The notes below the pieces were generated by a model. That model ran no database searches. It was not told the origin of the DNA and saw only the letters and a list, made by a program, of their open reading frames with translations. Of a stretch of 64,000 nucleotides of DNA, positions 33,266-44,622 are shown piece after piece. Every line of letters starts with the position of its first letter. The first letter of the stretch is position 1. Both the position numbers and the translations under genes were made by a program. Source of the DNA: Dugong dugon (taxonomy: Eukaryota; Chordata; Mammalia; Sirenia; Dugongidae). The stretch spans positions 24,598,501 through 24,662,500 of the forward strand of contig CM057476.1 in assembly GCA_030035585.1 (NCBI GenBank), read 5' to 3'.

Positions 33266-35114
33266 GCTTGAACTCCATAGTGGCCTGTCTCTCACAAAAG
33301 TATCAACTAATTTTTATTCAGCAGCTGTTTGTACATTCAATGAATGTTGCATGGAAAAAAGTTGGGAGAGCTCCACTCTGGATTTGGTGCAGGGGGTTGT
33401 TACATCTGGGCTCATGCTATCTTGACCGGGAGACAACTCAAAGCTTTTAACTGAGAAAATCTTATAAAGTTGGGAATTTTGTAAGGACGCGCGGGAGGAC
33501 TAAAGGAGATATTTGAGCTTCCTCTTCTATACTTGTTTTTAATATTTTCTCCTGGCGAAAGGAAGCAAAGATTGTAGGGGGCATGGCCCTGTCTTGCCTT
33601 TTCTCATCTAAATTCTGAGTATTCTAAGAAAGCAAAACATGCACACTCTTTGAGAGCTGCTGTATGAATTTGATACCATAGCTTTTATTTAATGCTGAAC
33701 TTTGCCTGCCTCCTAAAGGGTACATAAATCATACTTTTTGGTGATTTCATTTTGACATACAGGGAAATCAGTTGCTGTTTCAATAAAGTAACGAATGATA
33801 AAATTTTACTTTGAATATATAAGAAGTTATAAAAATTCATTGAGACTAAGATTCTTGTGTTTCTTATAATACACCTAAAATCAATAACTACTGACATTAT
33901 GTTTTGTCTCTTTCCATAAATGATAATTGCAGTTTACAAGTATTTGGCATATTTATATACATAAATATATGTATTTTTTTTATGATTTAAATAATTATAA
34001 TTTTTTAGTTTAGCTTTAGCATTTCTAGAATTATGTATAGTTATTTTTAGTTGCCATGTACCATGTACTGCCTCATGGGTTATAGAAACCACCTAAAATA
34101 TGAAATGAAAAGGGTAGTAAAAAATGCCTGTAAACACATTAAAGATTAAAGCAGTGACTGAGTGCAGTGAAAGGAAGTAATCTTATGAATTAGTAATGAA
34201 AGTGCATTTGCAGGTTATTGTCTTACTGGGGTCTGAGTTTTAACAGCTGCTGGTAGTTTAAACTAATAGAAGCCTGAATAGCCCATAATAATTGTAGTAT
34301 TCATTCTGTTTACGGATTGTTTCTTAATAGAAACACTGAATAGTATTGCCTATCTTAAATTACCTCAAAGGGTAGTTATAAAAATGAAATAAGATAAGAT
34401 ACATAATTATGTTTTGTAAATGTGAAAGGTTCTTTTCTCTCGCTCTTTCTGTGTGTACAAATGTGTGTAAAATAAAATTGTACATTAAGTGTATTTAGTA
34501 GTTTAAGAGTTCATTGAGATCTCACGAATACAGTTTGTGATAATTTCAAAGTATATTAGGCTGAAAAAGTCAAGTTTGTGTTATTAACAGTATTGTAAGA
34601 GTATTTAAGTTAAATAGGAGGCCAAGCATTTTCGAAGCAAATGTTGTCATATAAACAATTAATTCATTAATAATGTATCATTTTTATTCATTACTTAATG
34701 AGGTACAAAGTGCTTTGCAGGTAACATAGTAGCAACACTTTATTCATTTATTTGACTTTACTCTGTGTACTTGAAAACAAACTATTTTCTTAAAACTGTT
34801 ATAAAATTTAAGTATTTTGTTAGTTCTCTGGCCTTTTCTGCAATTAGCCAGAAGAAAGAATGTTTTCCTATAATCACAGATGATACTACTATTTTTAAAG
34901 TAATCCAATTAAAGAACAAAAAGGACAACAATCTTGTTTTTAAGTAAAGCACACATATTTTAGATAACTGCTTTTAAATATTATGTTTGAAAGACAAAGT
35001 TAAGAGTATGTAGCCATGTTATGTTATTCATTATTAAAAGTACCTTGATAATAATTATACATTGATTTTTTTCCCTTTAATTATATAAGGGGGAAATATA
35101 AAACTGAGTATTTC
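33266..35114. other. Intron, strongly AT-rich, nothing recognised
   Basis: About 1.85 kb without an assignable repeat, unusual for this window. No coding frame resembles a known protein. It could hold old decayed repeats or conserved intronic sequence. Confidence 0.45.
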
Positions 35115-35250
35115 TCATATATCTTGCATTGTAGCAGAGACCGTGGTGAGATACAAAAAATCTGCAAACCCTGCCTTAAGGAGCTTATGCTATTAAAGGT
35201 GGGTTAAGACATATTTTTAAGATCATTGAGAAACAATAAAAGCAATATGT
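35115..35250 (-). mobile_element. L2-like fragment
   Basis: GTGGTGAGATACAAAAAATC and TGCCTTAAGGAGCTTATGC resemble the reverse of an L2 3' end. Confidence 0.5.
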
Positions 35251-35512
35251 GAATAAATGCCAAAGGATGTAGTAATATTACTAAGAGAAAAGAGTGAAAA
35301 TTTTAAATATAAATTGCCTGGAAGAAGCATGTTTGCATTTTATAATGGTAGAAGAAATCAGATTTGACTACCAACTGTTTAGTAGGTTTTTCAGCAAAGG
35401 TCATCTTCAGTCTCAGTTCTGCCGGCCTGTTGTTCTAATACAGAATCAACATTAGCTTTGCTGGAACACACTGCAATAAGTAAAACATACGTTATCTTTC
35501 CTTTATTTCCAG

Positions 35513-35660
35513 GCATACTTCCGACAGGGTGTTGCCCTCCAGTACCTCGGACGTCATGCCGATGCCCTGGCTGCATTTGCATCTGGGCTGGCTCAGGACC
35601 CCAAGAGTCTCCAGCTTCTGGTGGGCATGGTGGAAGCCGCTATGAAATCTCCCATGAGAG
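35513..35660 (+). CDS. TTC28: TTC28 coding exon (TPR), first in window
   Basis: An internal exon of 148 nt, phase 0 at its start. The acceptor is TTATCTTTCCTTTATTTCCAG with its AG at 35511-35512; the donor is AG|GTAAAT at 35661. It encodes 49 codons plus one base. The readable peptide begins AYFRQGVALQYLGRHADALA and continues with FASGLAQDPKSLQLL, a canonical TPR helix A/B pair (Gly and Ala at the TPR positions, closing Pro at DP). I recognise this as the third N-terminal TPR of TTC28, roughly residues 125-175. TTC28 is a TPR/CHAT protein tied to Aurora B and spindle-midzone organisation in mitosis. No stop, frameshift or weak splice site is seen. Confidence 0.93.
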
Positions 35661-36039
35661 GTAAATATGATAAAAGTACACAGTCTGACATTAAAGTAGA
35701 ACATCTCTAGTCTTCCAGGACTCTCAACTTGAGCATTGAGAATTGATTATCAAATTTGCCAAGATCTGATATTTAGACAAAAGAAGATTAAGAATCACTT
35801 TTGATAGCTGAATTAATGAGGCAGAAGGGGATGGTGGAAAGGCCATGGGAAGTTAGTGGACTTAGATTATATTCTTGAATTTTTATTAACCAATGACTCA
35901 ACCTCTCTGGATTTTTGGCTATTTAAATAACCAATCTGTTTGTCTTAGTTCTAAGATTCTGTAATTTGAAATCACAATACCCCAATAGTAAATTGCTTTG
36001 CCCAGGTGGACCAGTATGCCTTCTAGAAGTAATCAAGTA
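35661..36039. other. TTC28 intron start, nothing recognised
   Basis: The first part of the 9474-bp phase-1 intron; unique-looking sequence up to the SINE target site. Confidence 0.55.
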
Positions 36040-36052
36040 AGAGAAGACATTA

Positions 36053-36262
36053 AAAAAACCAAAACTAAATCTGTTGCCATCGAGCTGATTCTGACTCATG
36101 ACAACCCTACGTGTTATAGATTAGAACTGCTCCATAGGGTTTTGTTGGCTGTAGTCTTTATGGAAGCAGATCACCAGGGCTTTCTTCTGCACTGCTGAGT
36201 GGGTTCAAACTGCCAGTCTTTAGTGGTCAAGTGCACACTGTTAGCACCACCCAGGGATCTTC
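36053..36262 (-). mobile_element. AfroSINE, older type, 13-bp target duplication
   Basis: Old-type marks ACGTGTTATAGATTAGAAC and GGCTTTCTTCTGCACTGC on +. Perfect flanks AGAGAAGACATTA at 36040-36052 and 36263-36275. Confidence 0.92.
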
Positions 36263-36444
36263 AGAGAAGACATTACATACTCTAATATTTCATGAAAAGA
36301 TGTGGCTCTAACTATAGGCTGTGTCTAACATTTTTCAGAGATGCATTAAAAGATTCAGTTGAATTAAAAGATGAAAGAAACAGACAGACAGATAATCTTT
36401 TACAGTTGTTCTCCCTGTTATTACTTTCACCTTATACCAATTGG

Positions 36445-36642
36445 AAGGAGCCCTGGTGGCACAGTGGTTAAGTGCTCAGCTGCTAACGTAAAGGTTAGCA
36501 GTTCAAACCCACCAGCTGCTACACTGGAGAAAGATGTGGCAGTCTGCTTCCATAAAGATTCACAACCTTGGAAACCCTATGCAGCAGTTCTACTCTGTCA
36601 TATAGGGTCGCTATGAGTCAGAAATGACTCGACAGCAGTGGG
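36445..36642 (+). mobile_element. AfroSINE (long type), perfect 12-bp duplication, no tail
   Basis: A well-kept copy: head AAGGAGCCCTGGTGGCACAG, box A TGGCACAGTGGTTAAG, box B GCAGTTCAAACCC, and end TATGAGTCAGAAATGACTCG. It stops at GTGGG with no A or T tail and is flanked by perfect TATACCAATTGG at 36433-36444 and 36643-36654. Confidence 0.94.
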
Positions 36643-36654
36643 TATACCAATTGG

Positions 36655-37769
36655 TATTCTTGAAAAACAGTACTGTAGAGGTTGAAGGACATTTAAAGCC
36701 CAAAACAGATTGGCTTCACTGATATTGAGGGGTGAGTTCTCTGAAAGATTGGGCTGAAGGTGTACACCAGTTGTCATCTTAGGGGAGAGATATAGAGACT
36801 AAGACAGATCATGGCAAATAGTAGACGCTTTTAATGTTTCTTATTATGTCAAGCAGAACTCTGTTTTTGTTTCTGAAATGGAAAGTTTTTGAATTTTTCA
36901 AAAAGGAGAATGATCCTAAAATTTTTGATGGACATATCATTAGACATTTTATCTAGTTTTGAAAATGTTTGCAGTGTTAGATAGTTTTAATATGGTAGCT
37001 AGTACTGTACTTGGATCTAAATATATGCTAAATCAAAGCTTGATGAACTAAATGGTACTCATATGGTCTCTGGACAATTCATAGCTATAAAAAAATATTT
37101 TCCTGAAAGTTGGGGATTTCATGTTTTAGGGAAAAAATGGTGAGGAAACCTCTTTCATGCAATTTTATAACCCTGTACAAGGCTGAGTCTTTGCTGGAGG
37201 AACCAGTGGCTTCTCCCACTGGGGTACCTGCTGTTAATAAACTCTGACTTGGAGCACATGCTTCTTTGGAGCTCCAGGGCTTGAGGGGAAATGGGCAACA
37301 ACAAAAAGAATCAATCTGTTTCTCCTTTCCATTTTTCTAGTATTTTCTCAGTCTTTTCCTGGCCCCTCCTGCAAGGAATTTACATGGAACATTTTTTATT
37401 TAGTTTATGAAGATAATACCTCTTTATTCTGAGGTGTTTCTGCTGCTGTCTTAGAATATTAGAGTGAATGTGTTTAGATCAGCAGAATCATACTTATCGT
37501 TTTGCGTTTGATACACTTTGTTTAGATAAACATAAGGAAATCTTCCCTGTACTTCGAGAAGCAGCTCAGAGCTGCTGTCACCCTTAGGGTTTTCTGTGCT
37601 GTGTTCTTTCCCCGCTTATGGTGAGTGACCTAAGGCCAACGCTGGAGAAAGCATCTTCTTACAGATGCCTGCAGCACTTCAGTATTTTCTTCTCTTCCCT
37701 TAAGGCAATTTATCTCATTTATTTTTAGCATACTTTTACCACTGTATTATTCCGGGTGGGCTTCTCTTA
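36655..37769. other. TTC28 intron, nothing recognised
   Basis: About 1.1 kb with no assignable repeat or coding signal. Confidence 0.5.
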
Positions 37770-38156
37770 TCAGTGTTTTCTACAGAGTCTGTTGGTTTGC
37801 ACAATGTTGTTCTGTGCATCATCCCACATCTTAATGACCTCTCTTCTTGTCACATGGTTGTAATTCACAAAATCCATCATTACTTGCTGCCCATTTTTAC
37901 CCACCGTTTCTTTGAGCCTCCTGCAGCTTTTGAAGTTTCTGCCATTGTTGGATAGCTGTGAAGTCGGGGTCACTTTACATATAGGTCTGATCTGTTGCTG
38001 CAGTTGTTTTTCTTTTGTTATACTTAAATGCAACAGGAAAAAATCCCTATTCCAGGTGTGTCTATAAGCAAACAAAGCTTCCACAATGTGTACAGTGTTC
38101 CTGTGGTTTGATCTTTTTGGAAGTTTCAAGTTTTTTTTTTTTTTAGGCAAGACCAA
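37770..38156 (-). pseudogene. Uncertain minus-strand ORF, possible pseudogene
   Basis: A 128-codon open frame with protein-like composition near its end (QVMMDFVNYNHVTRREVIKM, WDDAQNNIVQTN). An alternative frame inside starts MAETSKAAGGSKKRWVK. It has neither introns nor homologous neighbours, and the A-rich run sits at its 5' side, which is wrong for a processed copy in this orientation. I do not recognise the family; chance or an old DNA-transposon remnant are equally possible. Confidence 0.2.
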
Positions 38157-38919
38157 CCTATATTAATATGTACTTGTTCCCTAGACATGCGTTATATTTA
38201 TCCACGTTGAAACTCATTTGTATTTTTTTATTGTTTCTGTATTTCTAATGGAATTAATTCTGTTTTGCTTTATTTGTATGCTTTCACTCATGCTCACAAA
38301 CCAGATATCAGTTAATCTATTTTGGATATATTTATATTATTATATATAATGTAGTTCCCTTAAATCATTAATGAAAATAAAACATGAGTATAAAATGATC
38401 ATCTCTTTTTCATGACTTAATTTATCCTTTTACTCTTCTCCATTTCTCTTTTTTAGATAGTCTTTCAGCAGTTTGGTTCATAGTATCTTATAGATGTTTA
38501 AGCAAATTTGTATGCTGTAGCATACTACTGCTGCCAACCGTGGATTTCATAATATAATTACAAACTGAGATTGAGTTTACCTTTATTTGTTCCTCTAAAG
38601 ACGCCAGGACTGTTTCTTGCTTAGGGGTCTCTTGTGTATATTCTCTCTCCTACCGTTAATTTAGTAATCTAAAGACTATTACATTTATGGGTTATCACCT
38701 GTCGTGGTGTTTCTGCCAGCTCCAGAGAATCCAGGGAAGCTGATTTTATGAACTGCTGATGGAAAATGGCTGTTGAATGGATAAGCTGTTCTTTCAGGGT
38801 CCAATTGGGTTCACCTTTTATTTACCTATTGTCCACGCTCCATGCACTCTTTCCCTCTGATTCTCTTTTGGGTGGTGGTCACTTTTCACAGGAGGCCTGT
38901 TCATGCAATGTTATGTTGA
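38157..38919. other. TTC28 intron, nothing recognised
   Basis: AT-rich; no assignable element. Confidence 0.5.
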
Positions 38920-39090
38920 AAACATAGGCTTTTGTTCCAAGAGATTGGAACCTAATTCCAGCTCTGCTATTTGCCATTCCAGTCACTGAACAAGCTTGCT
39001 TTCCTCTCTCTACATACCTGTTTTTATTTGTCAGAGGGAAATGGTATTATCTATCTTCTCATGTTGCTTTGAGAATCAAGCACTAGAATG
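38920..39090 (+). mobile_element. MIR fragment
   Basis: TTGGAACCTAATTCCAGCTC, CTATTTGCCATTCCAGTCAC and TTGCTTTGAGAATCAAGC follow MIR order. Confidence 0.7.
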
Positions 39091-40099
39091 AGAAGGCAGG
39101 CTCCTCGTGGGATGTCTTCACCTCTGCAGTACGATGCCCTTATTCTCACTAAATGTAGCCACATTGCTGGTCCCACTCTTGTATTTATGGCAGCACATTG
39201 CTGTAGATGTGAAGCGTTGCACAGTATGCATGTCCCCTTTAGGAAGACTTATTGGTGAAGATTGTCTCAGGCCTTACTGCCAGAAAACACTGTGTTTCTC
39301 CTGAGTGTTGGTGTATTTTTATCTAAAATGTTCTGGGAATTTTGAAATCAATCCTGTATCCTTTTGCTTTATCTACTATGAAGCTTAGAGTCCAGTGTCC
39401 TGCCACCTCTAGGAATTGTGCTGGGCCATACAGTCTGCCTCTTTGTGTGCTGCCTTGTTTGCTGCTTGAGTTTTGTTTGACCCTTATTCTCCATTCACTC
39501 TGACTTCGATATTTTTCTATCATATTTCCATTCACGGGAAAAAGAGCGGTATTTGTTCAGAGTGTTGGTATATTTTTATCTAAGAGGTTCTGGGAATGTT
39601 GAAAATGATCATTTAGCCCAATAAACAGTTAAAATCAAAAACTAAGCAAATATTATGTGCCTTATTTCTCAATTCTGCTTTTTGGGGGAATACTTCCCTC
39701 TCATGATACTTTCCCTTCTTACTTGTCAGTATACCACACATGTCATAGTTGCTGTCCTCTCTTTGGCACCCCGTTTTAGAGACTTGTTCCAGGATTGTTT
39801 TTCCCAGTCTTCTGGATTTGCTGTTCAGTGCTATAGTTTAGTGATATATCCAAGAATAATTGTCACTGATATCATCAGATTTTTCGGAAAGCTGAGGCCT
39901 TTTTGGTCACTTATGCTAGGGGAATGTTATAAGGGTAACTTGGAAGGCTCCAGAAGGTCTCCACAGTGCCTAAGACGGATTAATGTCTGTAAAAATATTA
40001 GCTTATCTTGAAGGTGATTTATAGGAGACAGTCAGTAGAGTATCATTTCTTTGGACTAAGGCATTGTTTCTATTAAATTCATTTATTTCTCAATTTCTA
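39091..40099. other. TTC28 intron, nothing recognised
   Basis: No repeat assigned. A near-repeat GTGTTGGT(G/A)TATTTTTATCTAA occurs at 39306 and 39563, a 260-bp-spaced duplicate. Confidence 0.45.
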
Positions 40100-40560
40100 T
40101 AATTTTATATTCTAAATATGTCTGAAATTTATCCCTTGCTCTCCATCTCTTTTGTCATTGCCAAATATAAGACTTCATCTGTATTCCCTTTAACTGGTTT
40201 TCCTGGCTTTTCTCTTCCACAACAGTTTGTGCTTTGCTTTGCTTTGCTTTCCTTCCAGAATGAACTTTCTAAAATGTAAGTCTGATCTGCCATTCTTTTA
40301 TTCATAATTCTGAATTTCCCCTCATTGCCTACAGGATAGAGGCCAACCTCCTTTAGTATGTGAGACCTTGCCTCCCTTTCATTCTCATTTTCAGGTACTT
40401 TCAACTAAAACCACCTGCAGCTCCTGGAAAACACTGTGGTTTCTCACACCTCCAATTTCTAATCAGATGTCACTTCTTCCGGGAAGTCTTCCCAGTCCTA
40501 CTCTGGGAGAATGCTAACTCCTTTGGCTCCCATAGCATCTTTTAACAATTCTAAGAATTA
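40100..40560 (+). mobile_element. L2 fragment with (CTTTG)n
   Basis: TTCCCCTCATTGCCTACAGG, ATCAGATGTCACTTCTTCCG and GGAAGTCTTCCCAGTCCT match the L2 3' coding/UTR order. A CTTTG pentamer run lies at 40230-40255. Confidence 0.75.
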
Positions 40561-41332
40561 TGGATTGAAGTTCAGGCCGTTAATTTATATAGTGCTAAGA
40601 AAGAAAAACATACTGAGTCAGTGATGACACAATCCCTTTTTAATCACTTTTTATTTTATACATATAAATGCATATGTACATACTGATAGAACTCCTTAAA
40701 ACCTTCTTAGACATAGAAAATGAACCATTGTGAGGCACCATCAAGTTCTGATACAGTAAATCCCAACTTCAGAGATGTTAATATGTGGATAAATGTGCAT
40801 CTCAGACTTGATGAAATAATAGTCTCTCTCTTAGCTGAATGCATTGTGATTATTTGTTTACATATTAGCTTCATACAAGCCTACAGGTTCTTCAAGTTTC
40901 AGGAAATGTGATTTTGTTCACCTTTGTATTCTTAAAGGCTTTACATTTAGAAAGCACATAACAGGTGCTAGTCAGTTTTGCAAAGGCCCTTTGTGTTCTT
41001 ATAGAGTTGGTTTGACATTGACTGTTCCGTATATTATGCATAGCTTCTAGAAAGAAAAACATCTTAACAGCTACAGGTTGCAAAAACTCTGTGCCACTTA
41101 GCCTAATAAAATAAATAAATTAGTCCCTTTCCTAAGTTTACCCTAGGATAGGAATTAGAATCATAGAATAGTAGAATTGGAAGGAATCATAGAGCTCACT
41201 CAATCCAACTTATACATTTTTTATGTATTTTTAAAAAACATTTCTTACCAATTTTAGTCATCAGTAGCATGTGTAACTGCTAACCAGTGCTTCTCATTAG
41301 GGGGCTTGGACAAATGAGACATAATTACAGGT
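40561..41332. other. TTC28 intron, nothing recognised
   Basis: AT-rich, no assignable element. Confidence 0.5.
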
Positions 41333-41494
41333 ATAGCCCTGGTAATGTAGTAGTTAAGAACTCAGCTGCTAACCAAAAGGTCGGCAGGTCAAATCCACCA
41401 GCTGCTCCTTGGAAACCCTATGGGGCAGTTCTACTCCTTGCTATAGGGTCGCTATGAGTTGGGATCGACTGGACAGCAATGGGTTTGATTTTTT
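41333..41494 (+). mobile_element. AfroSINE (short type), tail-to-tail with next
   Basis: TAGCCCTGGTAATGTAGTAG head, box B AGGTCAAATCC, CTCCTTGGAAACCCTATGGG and CGCTATGAGTTGGGATCGAC end, then GGGTTTGATTTTTTAATAT directly abutting an inverted SINE. Confidence 0.9.
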
Positions 41495-41499
41495 AATAT

Positions 41500-41697
41500 A
41501 AAAACCATTTGCTGTCCAATTGAATCCAACTCATGGCAACGCCGTATGTGTTGAAGTACAACTGTGTTCCAAGGTTTTCAGTGGCTAATTTTTTGGAAGT
41601 AGATCACCAGACCTTTTTTCCTAGGCAACTCTGGGTAGACACGCACCTCTAACCTTTTGGTTAGCAGCCAATAACTGTTTGCAGCACCCAGGGACTC
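41500..41697 (-). mobile_element. AfroSINE, older type, inverted partner
   Basis: Begins AAAACCATTTGCTGTCCAAT on + and carries CCGTATGTGTTGAAGTAC and the head CACCCAGGGACTCC. The two copies meet 3' end to 3' end with about 5 bp between. Confidence 0.88.
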
Positions 41698-41702
41698 CTT
41701 CT

Positions 41703-41705
41703 ATA

Positions 41706-41739
<34 letters not shown>

Positions 41740-41795
41740 GGTGTATGTATATATGTATACATAATGTCTATATGTACGTATACATGTGCATATTT
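41703..41795. repeat. (TG)n/(TATG)n microsatellite
   Basis: TG run of about 20 bp followed by TATG/TACG units, right beside the inverted SINE's head. Confidence 0.9.
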
Positions 41796-41913
41796 AGACA
41801 CAGGTATAGATTTGTGTAACCACTACCATAATCACACCTATACATTTGACAAAGTGAGGAGACTGAGGTTATGTGGCTCTGAAATCCAGGTCTCTTTATC
41901 CTTAGCTCAGTAT

Positions 41914-42172
41914 ATATAAATATTTTTTAGTTTACTTTAGATGAAGCTTTACAGAACAAATTAGTTTCTCATTAAACAATTAATACACATATTGTTTTGT
42001 GACATTGGTTGCCAACCTTATGACATGTCAACATTCTCCCCTTCTAGACATTGGGTTCCTCGTTACCAGCTTTCCAGTCCCCTCTTGCCTTCTCGTCCTT
42101 GCCCCTGGGCTGGTGTGCCCATTTAGTCTCATTTTATTTTATGGGCCTGTCTAATCTTTGTCTGAAGGGCTC
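41914..42172 (-). mobile_element. L1 3'-UTR copy, 10-bp target duplication
   Basis: A short 5'-truncated copy: TTAGTTTACTTTAGATGAAG, TTTCTCATTAAACAATTAAT and GTCTAATCTTTGTCTGAAGG. Flanks AGCTCAGTAT at 41904-41913 and 42173-42182. Confidence 0.85.
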
Positions 42173-42219
42173 AGCTCAGTATTTTTGCCATTATTCGACA
42201 TCAGCTTCCTTCCCTACAA

Positions 42220-42440
42220 ATAATCTCTGGTCATTCAAACTGGCCTGTTATTCTGTATACTTGTCTTTTTCTGGCACCTTTGTTTAGGGCAAGCCTTCTG
42301 CCTAACATGCCCTGCACTCTTAGGAAAAAACAGACTTATCTAAGTTCTGTCCTTTCTTCAAGTTTTGTTTCCATGAAGCTTTCCTATTGCCCTTGATGAT
42401 CAGTTCCTTTTACAAACTCTTAAAACATGAATGTTAGGTG
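42220..42440 (+). mobile_element. L2-like fragment
   Basis: CAAGCCTTCTGCCTAACATG and CCATGAAGCTTTCCTATTGC resemble the L2 3' coding end. Confidence 0.5.
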
Positions 42441-42719
42441 GCATCATAATTTATCTTTTAATGCGTTTGTATTCTCTTTCCTATATACTGCAAATGGAAA
42501 TTTGATATTTTGCCTCTATTTTCTTCAATTTCATGTTCATCTAGTGAAAAATTGTACCGTTGATGTTTCTTTCTGTTTTGAAAATCTTTTGGGTAGTCCT
42601 TTCAGCCCTCTAACTGTGGCAGTGTTCTCTCGTCTTTCTACCATTGTTGTATAGTTTGAGAGGCTTGGTCAGATGGCCCTTTCTCTAACTTAGCTGTGGT
42701 TGCTAGGGGAGAAAAGTCA

Positions 42720-43189
42720 CCAGCTGAAGCATAGTCTCTTTGCTGGTTATCAGTCAGGTTGGGATGGCAGTGTCAGACACTCTTTCTCCTGTTTTGGGAA
42801 TTCCCCATCTTATCCTGCCTCCTACTTTCCACTATAAATCTGAAAACACCGGATTTTCACATTACCATCTTCCTTTGCAGCTGGGCCCTGACTTTAATCA
42901 GGAGCTAAAGGACAGCCCAGAATTTGTTCTGGGGGTGGGCAGCAACAGTGATATCCATCTTCCAAGGGTGGCCTTCGGTGGTGGTGGGGCAGCGTTGCAA
43001 GCTGTGGCATCATCTGTTTAGTTGCAATGCTTGTCTTACCTTCACTAGGCAGCTTTTGTGGCACGGTGTTGACTGTGGGCCTGGAGACCTGGTTTCCCAC
43101 TCTTGCCAGTGGTACTCAGTGCATTTCTATTCTACTTAAAACCAGCCCAAAATGGTTTCTGTTGCTAGCAACTAAGAATCATGCCTGGT
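42720..43189 (+). mobile_element. Degenerate ERVL-type LTR (tentative)
   Basis: The segment ending TTAAAACCAGCCCAAAATGG and TTTCTGTTGCTAGCAACTAA resembles the 3' part of ancient ERVL-class LTRs. Start, end and duplication are not resolved. Confidence 0.4.
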
Positions 43190-43335
43190 ATGGTATTAGA
43201 GCACTTCAGTAGGTTGTCATCTTGGCTCTGTCTCAAGCTGTCTGACCCTGGGCAAATCACTTAAATACTCAGATTCTTCATTTCTAAAATGAGAGTATTA
43301 AAGGATTTTCAAGATCTTTTCAGCTCTAGAATTCT
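43190..43335 (+). mobile_element. MIR-type fragment
   Basis: GACCCTGGGCAAATCACTTA, CTTCATTTCTAAAATGAGAG and TCAGCTCTAGAATTCTG follow a MIR-class 3' order. Confidence 0.8.
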
Positions 43336-44239
43336 GTATTTTTTGTTGCTGCTAATTGGCCAGCGGGATGCTGATGTGATCATCATTGCTGCCAGCTCCA
43401 TCAGTGGATACCACCAAAATTCTGCTTGGAGTATTTCAGTATGGTATTTATTGTTGTTCTCTGTACTAGCAATCCTGGGTTCTTGTGCCTGCATTTAACT
43501 GTACTGGTTAGTGTTTACTGGTACTGTGCACTGAAAATTCTCGCTTGCATCTTGGCAGGTGTAAAAATGTTCTTTGTTCTCTGTTTAGTGAGCTGATTGA
43601 AGGGAAAAAATGCTTTAGGCGCCATAGGTTTTGAGGTTGCTGTGGTAATGTTGATTCAGGCGAGAGCTCCTTAGTAGACTTGAGACTTGAAGTCATAAAT
43701 TGTAAAAATTACATTTTAATGTAGTACTGTTGGCTAGGAGAGTCAAGATTTAAAGAGACCAACCTTTTTATGGTTTTTACATATGCGCAGTGGAACAACT
43801 AATGTGAAATAGTTTTCCAGGAAAGCTAATAACGAAAGCATTTTAACTATCACCTCATTGTAGAGCTATAGTCAATAGCCCTGCAACTGTCTTAAAACAA
43901 ACGAACAAACAAACAAACAGGGAGAATGGGGAGAAAGAGGTTGGAGGTCATCCACATTCAAACTTAGCTTCAGATGGAAATAATCTCCCTGTGGCTACCT
44001 GGCCCCAAATCTGTGTCCTTTCTAAATACCACATAAAATAAAATGAGATTAATATTAATTTTGCCTTTCATCTTACCTTAGTAAACATGGATGATTTTTT
44101 TAGTGGTTTCTGTCATGACCACAGCAAAAATTGATAACGTTTTTTGATTTGGGCATGGTGGTCACAGGAGGTGGCCGCTGAAGATGACAGATACTTTGTC
44201 GTAAGAGCTTATTTTACTGCATCTTCTAGGGGTTTCTTA
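43336..44239. other. TTC28 intron; (AAAC)n at 43892-43918
   Basis: Apart from the AAAC run nothing assignable. Confidence 0.5.
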
Positions 44240-44350
44240 ATCAGTCATTCACATTCACGTTAAACAAATATTTATTGAGTGACAATGTGTTGGGGGCTTT
44301 CAGCTGTGTGGCAATGACAAGTTTTTTATTGAGTGCCTACATTCAGCCAA
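44240..44350 (-). mobile_element. L2-like fragment
   Basis: AAACAAATATTTATTGAGTG and TATTGAGTGCCTACATTCAG resemble the reverse of L2 3' ends, possibly two pieces. Confidence 0.6.
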
Positions 44351-44392
44351 TTCTATGGAGTTATGATAAGGTATAAAACAGTACTACAGACG

Positions 44393-44622
44393 TATTATCA
44401 GGAGGGACCAGTCCCTGGAGAAGGACATCATGTTTGGTAAAGTAGAGGGTCAGTGAAAGAGAGGAAAACCCTCAGCTAGATGGATTGACACAGTGGCTGC
44501 AACAATAGGCTCAAATAGCAATGATTGTGAGGGTGGCGCAGGACTGGGCAATGTTTTGTTCTCTTGTACATTAAGGTCGCTACTAGTTGGAACCAACTTG
44601 ACTGCACCTAACAACAACATAA
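44393..44622 (+). mobile_element. RTE LINE 3' fragment
   Basis: ATTATCAGGAGGGACCAGTC, GGTAAAGTAGAGGGTCAGTG and GCACCTAACAACAACA: the 3' UTR of the same RTE family as 25 kb and 56 kb. Confidence 0.9.

Noticed and set aside
42924..43139. Overlapping + frames around 42740-43212 as exons
   Set aside because: Several frames overlap in the same DNA, none has acceptor/donor pairs in phase with TTC28, and the sequence looks LTR-derived.
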